This document shows positions 42,744 to 53,860 of a DNA stretch of 64,000 nucleotides, in pieces; positions within the stretch are counted from its first letter, which is position 1, and the number at the start of each line of letters is the position of its first letter. The notes beneath the pieces were generated by a model, which was given only the letters and a program-made list of their open reading frames with translations, was not told the origin of the DNA and did not search any database. A program made the translations under genes and the position numbers. The DNA is from Mytilus edulis (Eukaryota; Mollusca; Bivalvia; Mytilida; Mytilidae): assembly GCF_963676685.1 (NCBI RefSeq), contig NC_092354.1, forward strand, positions 31,590,193 through 31,654,192, written 5' to 3'.

Positions 42744-43700
42744 ACAAAAAAGTCGTAATTTTTTTGCTCGATTTTATTTTCAATTGCAATTCCGTACAAA
42801 CCATAGGGAATGGTTCTTCAGTACTTTCATTTTCAACACTTATTAAAGAACAATAATTTTTAGCAATTTTTTATTTTATAAAACTACAGAAAGGACATGT
42901 AATTTTTGTGTTGTGTATAAATTAACGAAGATTTATTAATAAATTATATTGTAATTTCAACTTTACCATATTTTCTTATATGCATCAAACCAATACCTGG
43001 ACACTTTAGCCTATATATAATGCAACACTAATTGTTGTCTCAACTGTTATGTATAATCAGTGGAGGTCAGACATCTCACAAGGTTGAAGAATTAGACCGG
43101 CCTTATTTTATATACACACTGTATGCCATAATGGTATGACGTGCCTGTCTGTCACATGACCTTGACTTCAAATCCATGATTCAGTAACTAAGAGAAGTTT
43201 GATTCACATCTTAGTGATTATGTCCCTTTCTCAGTAATTAGTAGAGATAAGTGAACTATATTTGGTATGCAGAATTGGCATACTGCAGGAGTTAATGTAA
43301 GATTGGCAGGTTTCTCATAACCTTCACCTCATCTTCACTATCCAGTGTTCAAGGTCATGTGACTTCCATGACATTTTGATAATTAGGTCAGTTTAATCAA
43401 AGAGGTAGAACAACAATATATGTTGGTTTATACATTCTTATTATAAGTACAGATACTGCTTGACTTTCACCTTTTTTTCAAGACCAATCTTAATGAACAA
43501 TACTTCAGAAATTATAAACTAAATGCAAATACACAGGAAAGACATTGTATATTTTATGCTTCATTTACTTACCATTATAATGTAGGTTGTTATTTATCAT
43601 CACTAAATAGTCACAATATATGCTGAAGTGATGAAACATGTTAAAGGTTAGTTCAATGCTTTCATTTAATATGACACAATTCTTTTTACAGTACAGTAAC
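42744..43700. other. Helitron interior, no gene seen
   Basis: AT-rich spacer between the coiled-coil frame and the Rep/helicase. A TTCTTTTTACAG acceptor lies just before the Rep start. Confidence 0.45.
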
Positions 43701-46700
43701 ATGCCGAAAAAACACAAACCCCAAGAACAGACTCTACGACAAAAAAGGGAATTGAAACGCAAAAGAAAATCCAACTCAGAGGCTATTGTTGTGGCACCAA
43801 AAAGAAAAAGACTATACAGTGCATTAGGATCATTGATTGACTATAATTCCACAAACATAAAACTGCCTGAATATAGTGACATTGGTGAAATGCAATATAA
43901 ATGTCAATGTTGCAAAGCACTTATGTGGAAAAATGAAACTCATAGTGGTCAATTAAATATAAATTCTAAATTTTCCACCTGTTGCATGCAAGGCAAAGTT
44001 GTACTGCCTGTTATTAAAGACCCACCACATTCTTTGCAAAATTTATTCATTTTGAATACTGAACAGGCAAAACATTTCAGAATAAACATAAGAGCATATA
44101 ACTCAAGCTTAGCATTTGCCTCATTAGGTGTTCATGAAGATGTCCTTCCACATAATGGACCTTATAATTTCCGTATTTGTGGTTCTGTCCATCATAGAAT
44201 TGGACATTTATTTCCATCTGAAGGGAAAGCACCTAAATTTGCACAAATATACATACATGATACTGAAAATGAATTGTGTAATAGAATGCAATGGAATGAT
44301 ACCTTAAATAAGTCTGTGCTATTAACATTACAAAATATGCTACACGACTGCAATCCATTCATTGACATTTTTAAAAATGCAGCAAAAATAATGCATGATG
44401 ATCATAATGCATCACACCAAAATATTAAATTGGTATTACATGCAGATACCAGTAAAGACACACGGCGCTATAATTTACCAACAGCATCTGAAGTATCACT
44501 CATCATACCAGGTTCTCAAATGAAAGAACCAACAAACAGAGACATTGTACTTTACAAAAATTCATCAAATCACCCTAAGGGGTATGAAATCATACATATA
44601 AATGAAACTCACCCGAAATATGACCCTTTGCATTATGTTCTCTTTCTACCATATGGACATAGTGGTTGGACAATTGATAGTGGAAATACTAATTCTCATA
44701 GTGGAAATGCTAATTCTCATGTATCAACAATGCAATTTTATGCATACCATCTCATGCAGAGAGATAACTTTAACATTTTGCTTCGAGGAGGGAGATTACT
44801 ACAACAGTATATTGTAGATATGTTTGCAAAGATTGAGCAACTTAGACTAAATTATTGCTTTTACCACCAGAACGACTTACGAGCTGAACTTTATCAGGGA
44901 CTTAATGATGCTGTTCATGCAGGAGATGTTGATGGCGTCACAGTTGGCAGAAACATTATTTTGCCATCATCTTTCACTGGCAGTCCAAGAAATATGTATG
45001 AACAATATCAAGATGCCATGTCCATAGTACGTCGCTTTGGAAAACCCGATTTATTTATTACTTTTACATGCAACCCGAAATGGCCAGAAATCGTTCATAG
45101 CCTACTTATAAATCAAACCCCAGCAGATAGACCTGATTTGATTATAAGAGTATTCAAACAAAAACTTCAAATGCTTCTTCATGACATTACACAAAACAAT
45201 GTATTTGGCAAAACTATTGCTTATGTCTATGTGATTGAATTTCAAAAGCGTGGTTTACCCCACTCACACATTCTTCTTATTTTACAACCCAACAGTAAAC
45301 CTTTAACTCCTGATCATTTCGATGACTTTGTCTCAGCTGAAATACCGGACCCTGCATTATTGCCAAATCTTCATCATATTGTTACACAGCATATGATCCA
45401 TGGACCATGTGGTAAAGCCAATAAACAATCTCCATGCATGAATGATGGAAAATGCTCAAAAGGCTTTCCAAAAGATTTTAATCCTGCAACATTACAAACA
45501 TCAGATGGCTATCCACTTTATAAACGTAGAGATAATGGACTCTGTGTAGAGAAAAATGGTGTAATATTGGATAATAGGTGGGTTGTGCCTTATAATCCTT
45601 ATCTTTGCACCAAATATTCCGCTCATATAAATGTTGAAATATGTTCTACTGTAAAAGCAGTCAAATATCTTTATAAATATGTTTATAAAGGACATGACAA
45701 GATAATGGTAGGACTTCAAAAAGCAGAAACCAGTGATTCTGACCAGAAAGGAACCAATGTGTATAATGAGATTACTCATTATGTTGATGCTAGGTATGTT
45801 TCAGCATCAGAGGCATGTTGGCGCATATTCCACTATGATTTACATACTCATTCGCCAGCAATTCAGAGACTTGCAGTTCATTTGCCAGGGCAGGAGCAGG
45901 TAATTTATAATGAGGGAAAAGCACAACAGGCACTTCAACACAATAAAAACACTACATTGACAGGTTGGTTTAAAATAAACCAGACTAATCCTTTGGCTAC
46001 AACAATACCATATCACCTCTTCCCGGAACATTTTACATGGAATCAGTCTTCACATACATGGGCACCCCGAAAAAAAGGTAATGTTATTGGACGACTTTAT
46101 AGGGCAAACCCAGCAGAAGGAGAACGTTTTTTCTTGAGGTTATTACTACACCATTGTCCAGGTGCCACATGTTATGAAGACCTCAGAAAGTTGGAAGATG
46201 GTACTGTTTGTACTACTTTTAAAGAAACTGCAATGCGACGAGGTTTTCTACAACATGATGAAGAATGGGTAGAATGTCTTACAGAAGCTGCTGCTATTGC
46301 AACCCCAACACAGATTCGTTTGCTTTTTGTAACAATTCTTCTCTTTTGTGAGCCATCTGAACCAGCAAAGTTGTGGGAACAATTTAAAGACTGCATGTCA
46401 GAAGACATTGTTCATAACATGAACAATAATCTAACACACGATTCAAAACAATTTGTATGCAACAAAGTCCTGTGTCTCATACAGCAACTGTTGAAATCTC
46501 ATGGTAAAAACTTGGCAGATTTTCCTGGATTTCCAAACATTGATGAATCTAATATTACCTTTACATCAAATTTACTACATGAACAATGTCAGTACAAAAT
46601 TGAAGAACAAACTGTAATAGCAGACAAAAATGAATCCCTTCTCAATTCAGATCAACATCATGTTTACCAAAAAGTAGTTGATGCTACAGAACACCATACA

Positions 46701-48053
46701 AATACTACAGCTTACTTTGTGGATGGTCCAGGTGGATCGGGAAAAACATTCCTATATAATACAATTTTAGCCCGTATTAGATCTAAAGGTAAAATTGCAC
46801 TGGCAGTAGCGTCTTCAGGAATCGCTGCTGAATTGTTGGAAGGTGGACGAACTGCACATTCCAGATTCAAAATACCCATTCCAATTTCAGAGACAAGTAC
46901 ATGTAACATTTCAAGAAACAGTGCACTTGCTAATCTTATTAAAAATACTGCAATTATAGTTTGGGACGAGGCGCCAATGATACATAAGCATGTGTTAGAG
47001 TGTGTTCATAGAACATTATGTGATATAACACAGATAGACAAACCATTTGGTGGTAAAGTTGTTTTATTAGGTGGTGACTTCAGGCAGGTGTTACCTGTCA
47101 TTCGCCATGGAACACAAGCTGAAATAATTAATAGTAATATTATGCAGTCTTTCCTCTGGGAAAACATTACCATGTTCAATTTAACAATTAACATGAGAGT
47201 ACGTAGTAACGCACATTCAAACAATCAAGCAGATTTCGAAAACTTCTTATTACGTATTGGTAATGGGAAGGAAAAACTATATCCAAACGTTGGATCTGCA
47301 AAAATACAGCTCCCTAAAGACCTTTGCATATGCCCAGACAAAAATGGATTAAAGAATCTTACACATAAACTTTATGGTGATATTTTAGAATCATCAGACT
47401 ATTCAAAATTTACAGATCGCGCCATTTTAACAACAACAAATGATGATGTAGACACAATTAATACAATGGTCATGGACATGTTTCCTTCAACTGTTAGTAA
47501 AACCTATCTCAGTGCTGATACTGTTGAAGATGAATCTACTGGATATTTGTATCCTACAGAATTCCTCAACACTATTACACCCTCTGGAACACCACCACAT
47601 AAATTGACTTTAAAAAAACATGCACCAATTATGCTTTTACGTAACCTAAACCCAGCTGCAGGACTTCTTAATGGGACTAGACTTTCTGTTATAAATCTTG
47701 GAACTCGCCTTATCGAGACAAAAATCCTGACTGGTACACATGCAGGAGACACTGTCTTCCTTCCAAGAATTACCATAATCCCATCAGATGCAGGACTTCC
47801 ATTCAATTTAAAACGACGTCAGTTCCCTATTAGGCCAGCATTCTCCATTACAATTAACAAAGCTCAAGGACAAACTTTAGGAAAAATAGGACTAGATCTA
47901 ACAAAACCTGTTTTCTCTCATGGCCAGCTCTATGTTGCATTTTCAAGAGTTAGAGACTTTAAATCAATATCCATTTTACCTGCTGCTGATTCTCTATTTG
48001 ATGGACAATACTATACAGACAACATAGTTTATGAAGGCGTTATCCATCATTGA
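43701..48053 (+). CDS. Helitron Rep/helicase transposase
   Basis: 1450 residues from ATGCCG at 43701; an in-frame Met at 43638 lies before a possible splice acceptor, so I prefer 43701. It begins with a basic, nuclear-type N-terminus (KKHKPQEQTLRQKRELKRKR), then a Cys/His region (CQCCKALMW). The HUH nuclease follows: GLPHSH with metal-binding H521 and H523, and the paired tyrosines in KYLYKYVYKG (Y656/Y660). The C-terminal Pif1/RecD-type helicase has Walker A GPGGSGKT at 1009-1016, Walker B WDEAPM with D1089-E1090, GGDFRQVLPV near 1122 and SITINKAQGQTL near 1383. HUH nicks and joins DNA ends; the helicase unwinds the donor. No stop or frameshift, so it may be active. Usual length for the family is about 1400-1500. 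Confidence 0.95.
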   Translation: MPKKHKPQEQTLRQKRELKRKRKSNSEAIVVAPKRKRLYSALGSLIDYNSTNIKLPEYSDIGEMQYKCQCCKALMWKNETHSGQLNINSKFSTCCMQGKVVLPVIKDPPHSLQNLFILNTEQAKHFRINIRAYNSSLAFASLGVHEDVLPHNGPYNFRICGSVHHRIGHLFPSEGKAPKFAQIYIHDTENELCNRMQWNDTLNKSVLLTLQNMLHDCNPFIDIFKNAAKIMHDDHNASHQNIKLVLHADTSKDTRRYNLPTASEVSLIIPGSQMKEPTNRDIVLYKNSSNHPKGYEIIHINETHPKYDPLHYVLFLPYGHSGWTIDSGNTNSHSGNANSHVSTMQFYAYHLMQRDNFNILLRGGRLLQQYIVDMFAKIEQLRLNYCFYHQNDLRAELYQGLNDAVHAGDVDGVTVGRNIILPSSFTGSPRNMYEQYQDAMSIVRRFGKPDLFITFTCNPKWPEIVHSLLINQTPADRPDLIIRVFKQKLQMLLHDITQNNVFGKTIAYVYVIEFQKRGLPHSHILLILQPNSKPLTPDHFDDFVSAEIPDPALLPNLHHIVTQHMIHGPCGKANKQSPCMNDGKCSKGFPKDFNPATLQTSDGYPLYKRRDNGLCVEKNGVILDNRWVVPYNPYLCTKYSAHINVEICSTVKAVKYLYKYVYKGHDKIMVGLQKAETSDSDQKGTNVYNEITHYVDARYVSASEACWRIFHYDLHTHSPAIQRLAVHLPGQEQVIYNEGKAQQALQHNKNTTLTGWFKINQTNPLATTIPYHLFPEHFTWNQSSHTWAPRKKGNVIGRLYRANPAEGERFFLRLLLHHCPGATCYEDLRKLEDGTVCTTFKETAMRRGFLQHDEEWVECLTEAAAIATPTQIRLLFVTILLFCEPSEPAKLWEQFKDCMSEDIVHNMNNNLTHDSKQFVCNKVLCLIQQLLKSHGKNLADFPGFPNIDESNITFTSNLLHEQCQYKIEEQTVIADKNESLLNSDQHHVYQKVVDATEHHTNTTAYFVDGPGGSGKTFLYNTILARIRSKGKIALAVASSGIAAELLEGGRTAHSRFKIPIPISETSTCNISRNSALANLIKNTAIIVWDEAPMIHKHVLECVHRTLCDITQIDKPFGGKVVLLGGDFRQVLPVIRHGTQAEIINSNIMQSFLWENITMFNLTINMRVRSNAHSNNQADFENFLLRIGNGKEKLYPNVGSAKIQLPKDLCICPDKNGLKNLTHKLYGDILESSDYSKFTDRAILTTTNDDVDTINTMVMDMFPSTVSKTYLSADTVEDESTGYLYPTEFLNTITPSGTPPHKLTLKKHAPIMLLRNLNPAAGLLNGTRLSVINLGTRLIETKILTGTHAGDTVFLPRITIIPSDAGLPFNLKRRQFPIRPAFSITINKAQGQTLGKIGLDLTKPVFSHGQLYVAFSRVRDFKSISILPAADSLFDGQYYTDNIVYEGVIHH

Positions 48054-48475
48054 CTACTCAATAAAATAAATTGTCATATTTCACATCTATTTTTTAAATT
48101 GAATTCACCTAATATTTTACGGATTTCATTGTAAATATTGATTCATTTCAATACAGTCACAATTTCAGGCCATTGGCCTGTCTTTGTCAGCTGTCACGTC
48201 AAATTAATTTCCGCAGTTTTTCCTCTTTTCCATCCTCATGCATTTTTCACATAAGAACACACTATTAATTCTTCAGAAACCTTCCATAGCCCACACATTT
48301 TTACATAATGAAGTTAATGACAAAACTTAAGTGAAGAAAAATTCAAAACGTTATATTCATACCAGTTCATGTTTAAGATACTTTTGATACCTTTCCTGTA
48401 ATTATCCACTCTTAAAATCTTTTTACAAAAAATCATCCTACAACAGATTACATACTTTTAAGCAGGTTCTAAATT

Positions 48476-48501
48476 CCCGCGATTTCGCGGGTATGTTCTA
48501 G
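48476..48501 (+). other. Helitron 3' terminal hairpin and CTAG
   Basis: Stem CCCGCGA/TCGCGGG (48476-48491), then TATGTTCTAG. The hairpin is the transposition stop signal of Helitrons; CTAG is the CTRR end. Confidence 0.9.
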
Positions 48502-48749
48502 TTTTGTTTAAATTAATGAATAAAAGCTAACATATTACATGTTATAGATTTGTTTTATTTAAATATTTAGTATTTAAATATTTACTATTTATCTAAAATG
48601 TTGTTATATTAAACAGATGTAACTTAAACAAAGCAATTGTTCATCATATGTGTTAGTATTAAATCTTTGTGAAATAATAAGTCTTTTTGATCAAATAAAA
48701 AAAATCGTTTGATGTTGTGTACCAAGAAATGTTGTTAAAGATTCGTCGA

Positions 48750-48759
48750 TATATAAAAG
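48750..48759 (+). promoter_or_regulatory. TATA box for the 48837 gene
   Basis: TATATAAAAG, about 87 bases before the ATG; same type and spacing as the box before 36191. Confidence 0.45.
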
Positions 48760-48836
48760 TGTAAAAAATTTTCAACAATCAGTTGGATGTTTGAGATGTA
48801 GAAGTAGACTAGTGTTGAAAAAAAACTGCCGCAAAT

Positions 48837-49304
48837 ATGTCAGATGCATTCCTTCAATATTTGGAGGATAATTTTTCTAAATCGCACATTTCTGTCTCAC
48901 AAATACGAAATTTGAAACGAAAGTGGGATGTTGCTGAGGAATTTAGTGATTGTGATGAAGAAGAACTCGTAGCTGCTGCAGATATGATTGAGTCAAACTA
49001 TCGAAAAAGAAAACGACAAAAAGGAGACAGTGAAACTAAAATAAATGATGAAGTGTTATCAGTTTCAAACGATGAAGAGGAACTCTTAGGGGGAGACGAT
49101 ACAAGACAAACGGATAACGCAAAGTTTCACATGTGTGAAATATGTGGAAAGAAGTATACTTTGTTACAAAACCTAAGTAGGCATATGAAAACACATACTG
49201 TAGGTTTTTCATGTAGGTGTGGGAAAAGATTTTCAAGAAAACACGCGTTAAATAAACATATCGAAATCTGTAAAAATAACCATTTACGTACATCAACACA
49301 TTGA
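48837..49304 (+). CDS. C2H2 zinc-finger protein, N-terminal part
   Basis: 155 residues to a TGA at 49302-49304. An acidic/basic N-terminus (RNLKRKWDVAEEFSDCDEEE, YRKRKRQK) precedes two fingers: C100-x2-C103...H116-x3-H120 and a compact C126-x-C128...H141-x3-C145. The same frame stays open beyond the TGA with a third C-x2-C...H...H finger, so the stop looks like a mutation. It has its own TATA box. See the following entry. Confidence 0.6.
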   Translation: MSDAFLQYLEDNFSKSHISVSQIRNLKRKWDVAEEFSDCDEEELVAAADMIESNYRKRKRQKGDSETKINDEVLSVSNDEEELLGGDDTRQTDNAKFHMCEICGKKYTLLQNLSRHMKTHTVGFSCRCGKRFSRKHALNKHIEICKNNHLRTSTH

Positions 49305-49780
49305 GAAGATATTAGTTTTCCATGTACTCATTGTAACATTCCGTTTCCATCTTACGAAACCTTGTTTAAGCATGTTGAAAGTAATCATCCACTATTTCAA
49401 AGAGGCGGAAACATAAGAAAAAAACAAAAACACACGAACGGTGAGGTGATTGAACAACAAGAAATCGGAAATATGTTACAAAGTAGCAATGTTGTAGGGT
49501 CCAAGAAATTAAAAGATGCTGCATACTCCGCGACTACTACAGTGGGAGGCACCAACTTAAGAAATGAATCAGAGAGTACAAACAATGAGTTAATTGAACA
49601 AGAGGTTGGGGGAAATAAATCACAAAATAACGATGCTGCGGGGTCTTTGAAGAGAAAATTTAGATTCAAAAAGAAAACAACAGATGTCGTGCACAACAGG
49701 AAGACTGCACTGAACAATTCCGCGCAAGTAGTTAACATTAAACCACAAGGTGGAGAAAAATATGACATACTCCAATTTTT
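49305..49780 (+). pseudogene. Continuation of the zinc-finger gene, broken
   Basis: In frame with 48837-49304 after one TGA: a C2H2 finger, the HVESNHPLF motif, a long charged disordered linker, then SAQVVNIKPQGGEKYDILQF. I recall zinc fingers followed by such a segment as the N-terminal extension of type-B DNA polymerases in Maverick/virus-like elements of invertebrates. The polymerase body is absent: the sequence switches near 49780 to an unrelated fragment. The polymerase link is inference. Confidence 0.4.
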
Positions 49781-50360
49781 TCCACTATACTTACTTTGGG
49801 ACATAGTTATATTCGAAGATTATCCAAATATTGTAGAATGAATAGGATGTCCACCAATTTTGGTATTACTTATATTAATGGTATTATGTATGGTAAAGGT
49901 GGTACACAATTGTGCAATATAATAAAAGATCATATCTTTCAAAGATTGGTCACTAATTTTTCTCCTACAATAGTATTATTACAAATTGGAGGTAATGACA
50001 TACATAACATAGATAGCCATAATTTCAAGGTTAATATTTTTTTATAGATATAGAAACTTTTAAAGAGTTCTTGAGACATTTGAATTCTAAAAATGAAAAA
50101 AAGGTGGTTATAGTTTAATTGTTTCATAGATTGAAAACTATAGTTTCAATGTCTGTATATGCAGGCAGAAGAGCACAGATTAATCTGGAACTTGTAAATT
50201 TGACAAAAATAGAGTTTAAAAAAGTTGTCTGGTGTATTGGGCACCAAAGAGGTTGACATCAAAATGTGTATTGACAACAGATGGTGTCCATTTGAATAAA
50301 ACCAAAATGAGGACTTATGACTATTCCTTAAAGAGGGCTGTTAAGCTTTCTCTTAGACAC
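49780..50360 (+). pseudogene. SGNH-hydrolase-like fragment, decayed
   Basis: The frame 49796-50047 starts GHSYIRRLSKYC (block I-like, G-x-S replaced by GHSY) and has IVLLQIGGNDI (block III). Downstream, past several stops, DGVHLNKTKMR near 50280 matches the D-x-x-H block V. SGNH hydrolases are carried by some retroelements (for example CR1-type ORF1 and Ngaro-type ORF3), which is the likely source. It interrupts the zinc-finger gene. Confidence 0.5.
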
Positions 50361-51279
50361 TAAAAATCAATAGGAGGCCATGTGTTGTCATTTATTATAT
50401 ATATATATATATTAATGTGGAGTGGTTGGTGGTGGCCGAGATATATTTTTTCGTAAAAATGTGGGGTAAATATTTTTCTGCTTGTAAAATTATTTGTATA
50501 TTTCAGGAGGGGAGATGTTTTAATCTTAATTGAAAATTCAGATTTCTTGCACCCGAGACCACAAGCTTTACATAGCAGCACGCGTTAATTTGCATATGGA
50601 TTTTGCCAGATATGCGGACATATCTGTTCTGTGGGAAAAGGGGTAATGTAACGTTTGTGAGTCACTTAATTTGGTTCATTTATTTATTTCATTATTACTA
50701 ATTTTTTTATTATTTTCCCAGAAAGATTGCTTATTATTATTTGATTACTTTCCGATTGTTTTTTTCATTCATTAAAGTTTAGTGACGTAACGAACCTCGC
50801 ATTAGCATTAAAAATATTTTCCCTTTTCAGCCAATCAGAGAGCTCGATTGAATTCGCGGGGAAAATTTAGCTCGTGCAGATATTGTCTGCTGGAAATCAT
50901 TCTCAGCCCCGACTCCCAGGTGTATAGATGTAAGGTAACAAGGGGAATTTTCAACCATGTGCGCGATATTTTGGGAAGTGGTTTCGGTAGAAATCACGCG
51001 CGATTTTCATATACTACAGTTATTGTATTGAAGAAAATGTGTATTACAGTATTTTTTAGGTAAGAAGTCCCCCTCCTATGATTTTGATGTATATATTTTG
51101 AGTGACTAAAACTGGCTGGTTTTTGATCACGATTTGCATTGGAGATTTAGCGGAAAACTTTTAAATATTTACGTGTTGAGGCGTAGTTTATTTAGAAAGT
51201 TCGGAGTCACTTTTCGTTGACATTCACATGAGTGACTTAGTTTTCCTTTAAAAATGTCCTGTATCAAGTCAGGAAAATG

Positions 51280-51440
51280 GCCATTGTTATATTATAGTTC
51301 GTTTCTGTGTGTGTTACAATTTAACGTTGCGTCGTTTATTTTCTCTTATTTTTGAGTGTAAATTGAAATTGCGATAAGACGTGTCCCGGTACTTGTCTAT
51401 CCCAAATTCATGTATTTGGTTTTGATGTTATATTTGTTAT
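51280..51440. repeat. Inverted copy of the 5.7-6.06 kb repeat
   Basis: TTCTGTGTGTGTTACA, AAGACGTGTC, CTATCCCAAATTCATGTATT match the reverse complement of 5860-6060. Confidence 0.65.
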
Positions 51441-51671
51441 TCTATAACATTGATATTATATGTAAGTTAAATTTCCTTGGAGGTTTTAATTTCGTGGAAG
51501 TATTTTTTCCACGAATTAAACGAAATTATATCCTCCTGATTTTACAGTATACTGCATTAAACAGTCTTTACAATAATCATATTGCAAACAGAACAGTATC
51601 TGTTTAGATAAAAAAAAATTGGTTAAAACTAATATTTCTGATACATTGATGTATAAATGTTAGTTATACTT

Positions 51672-51712
51672 GGTGATCCAGTGGTTTAAGTTGTTGAACC
51701 ACTGCATCACCT
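51672..51712. repeat. Small inverted repeat
   Basis: GGTGATCCAGTGGTT and AACCACTGCATCACC form a near-perfect stem of about 15 bp around an AAGTTGTTG loop. Confidence 0.7.
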
Positions 51713-52146
51713 GCTTGTGTACTTGACTACAATCTTAAGGGGGTACATAACACCTAAGATAAGATAATTCTTACTCATAGTCTGATTCATTGCTACGTTT
51801 TACAGAAATTACGGGGTTTTGACTTTGATAAATTGTTGAAAAGCAGTTATACAGACTTTTAGACAATAAATAAAAAAGTCCCACCTGTGTTTTCTCAATA
51901 ATATTTTTACAGTGTGTTGTACTATTTTTGGGACAAATTATATCAGAATTATATATAGAAAACTTCATCATCTCTAACTCAAAATATGGACAATTTCATG
52001 TTAAGGGGGTCTTCAAAGCTTTTGACAGCTTCCGAAGTGCTATTTTATTTGCCTTTTTTAACTGGACCTAATCACTACTTTACATTATTATTTATGACCC
52101 AAATTCCAAATTTTTTTTACAGTGTCATTTCACCCCTACTTGCTAT

Positions 52147-52567
52147 ATTGATTGATTGATTGTTGGTTGCTTAACGTCCAGTGGCAAATATTTCATGCAT
52201 ATTCATGACGAGAACAAGTTAATAAATACAATAGGTAGGTTGTTGTAATAGAGGCCATCTAGGATGATGGTCGGGGAAATTTGGACTGCCACTGGAAAAT
52301 GAAGGTATATTGGATAGGGACAGAAATTTTGCCTTGCAACAGGCCACCTACGGACCCCTCAAAGAGTTGTTGCAAGGGTTCTTAACGTGCACAGAGCGTG
52401 GCACTCTCTTTATACGAGGCATCGGATTTAACGTCCCCTTCTGACGGACGTGACTGCGAACTTGATACATCCCGCACAGCCAAACGGACGCCCCACTTCA
52501 GCAAGCGTTTTACTGCCGGTCGGGAGAAGACCAAGCGACCATATTTTTATACCCCAGTCACCCTTGG
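52147..52567 (-). repeat. SINE-like dispersed repeat, copy 3
   Basis: Reverse complement of the units at 1241 and 11732, including the ATTG tail at its left end. The short plus-strand frames (52398-52647) are shadows. Confidence 0.75.
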
Positions 52568-53066
52568 GGTATCAACTTGCTATATATACGAGGCATAAAA
52601 CAAGGAGAAATAAATTTGAAAGGGGTATAACAAAAATTTGCCAGTAACACACTGTTCACACTAAGGACTATATTCGTACACAACGAAAATCAAAGGAAGA
52701 TAACTGTGTACTCGGACCAATTAATTTTTTTATCATTCGTTGATTTTTAAATGTTGTCTCTAAGGATATTGACCTTCTGTATTGAATTAACATGTATTGT
52801 AGAATATTATTTTTATTACTCCAAATCAGTTTTGTTAGTGTTGTTATAGTGTGAGTAGTGTTCTTGTTGCTATATTATTCTTCTTGCAATCTTAACATTT
52901 CAGCAATAAAGTAAATAAAGTGTTAAATCTTGATCCTCTCATTCTCATTATTGGTATGGATGGAATTCCCTTGTCTCTTAAATATGTCGCAGCATATAAT
53001 GGGTCACTTGACCCGTCTTTATAGAAAAGATTTCACACAAATCTTAATAAAGTTTCAGTTTTTATA
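52568..53066. other. No gene seen
   Basis: AT-rich, no frame or repeat recognised. Confidence 0.4.
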
Positions 53067-53312
53067 TCATCCTTTTCTTCTAAAGTAGTAATATTTTTGT
53101 TTACAAATATCAGAAAACTGTATTAACGGGTGCATTGCACATTTAAAATCAAATGTTTTATTATGTTCTAAATCGGACTTTTGATTACTAAACAACCTGT
53201 TTGCTTTACTTTCTGTGCTGCTTCTATCAGTCATAAAACTTTTCGTATTATCTATTATTTCAGAGGAACCTATCTTTGGATAGGCACATACACGTGATCC
53301 CAACACTCCCAC
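53067..53312 (-). pseudogene. Coding-like fragment, unknown family
   Basis: 81-residue frame: GVLGSRVCAYPKIGSSEIID, then KSFMTDRSS, then FKCAMHPLIQFSDICKQK. The composition and C-M-H-P-L motif look protein-like and recall multicopy mollusc proteins of transposon origin. No domain named. Confidence 0.25.
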
Positions 53313-53860
53313 TACCCTTGGACAGTAGTATAACAGTGTAACCTAAGAATGAACCATAAAAATCCATTGAAAAAGGCTTTACTTATCAGATGCACAAAAA
53401 TACAAGTGGATGTGGCCGGGTACTTTGATGTACAACGCAACAACAAATAGTACAGATCTGAGAGTACTTGCAGTTAACTGAAAAAGACATTTGACAATGT
53501 ATGATAAATGCAATGTGACTGCTCAAATAGTTCATATGCAGTATATATAATCATGTCTTGTAACCTTGATATCCTGTTGAAATATTCATTAATACACTTC
53601 AGGGCATCCTTTTTTTAAAGACAAAAACCCAACTTATTAGAATTGAAAAACAACAAACTGATTAGAATTGAAAACTCTGAGGCATTAAGAAAGCACCACT
53701 CCCACTACTTATAGTAATCAATGGGCCTCCTGATAAATCATTTCTTGATTTCCCAATTTATATGATATGTTTATCTTCTCTTTTTGCATGCCATATAAAT
53801 ATATAAGGGATTATCATTTTCATGAAATATGTTTTATTTCTTTCTTGAAACAGATGTTCT
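53313..53860. other. No gene seen
   Basis: Non-coding; the right end holds the acceptor TTCTTGAAACAG of the transposase fragment. Confidence 0.4.

Larger units (their letters stand above)
38947..48501 (+). mobile_element. Autonomous Helitron, about 9.55 kb
   Basis: 5' end TCTATACTATTAAACGAGAAG at 38947, preceded by host A. 3' end is a GC-rich hairpin (48476-48491), ten bases, then CTAG (48498-48501), followed by host T. TC...CTAG between A and T is the Helitron signature. Inside are satellite arrays, a coiled-coil reading frame and an intact Rep/helicase, all plus strand. It transposes by rolling-circle or peel-and-paste, without target duplication. The intact gene and both ends suggest recent activity. 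Confidence 0.85.
50361..52146. other. No gene seen; repeats and hairpins
   Basis: A CpG-richer patch near 50840-51060 reads like a promoter or repeat. Small hairpins occur at about 51490-51535 (TTTCGTGGAA / TTCCACGAA) and 51672-51712. 51280-51440 is an inverted copy of the repeat at 5860-6060. Confidence 0.45.

Noticed and set aside
45501-47806. Minus-strand frames over the Helitron gene
   Set aside because: Antisense shadows of the intact Rep/helicase.
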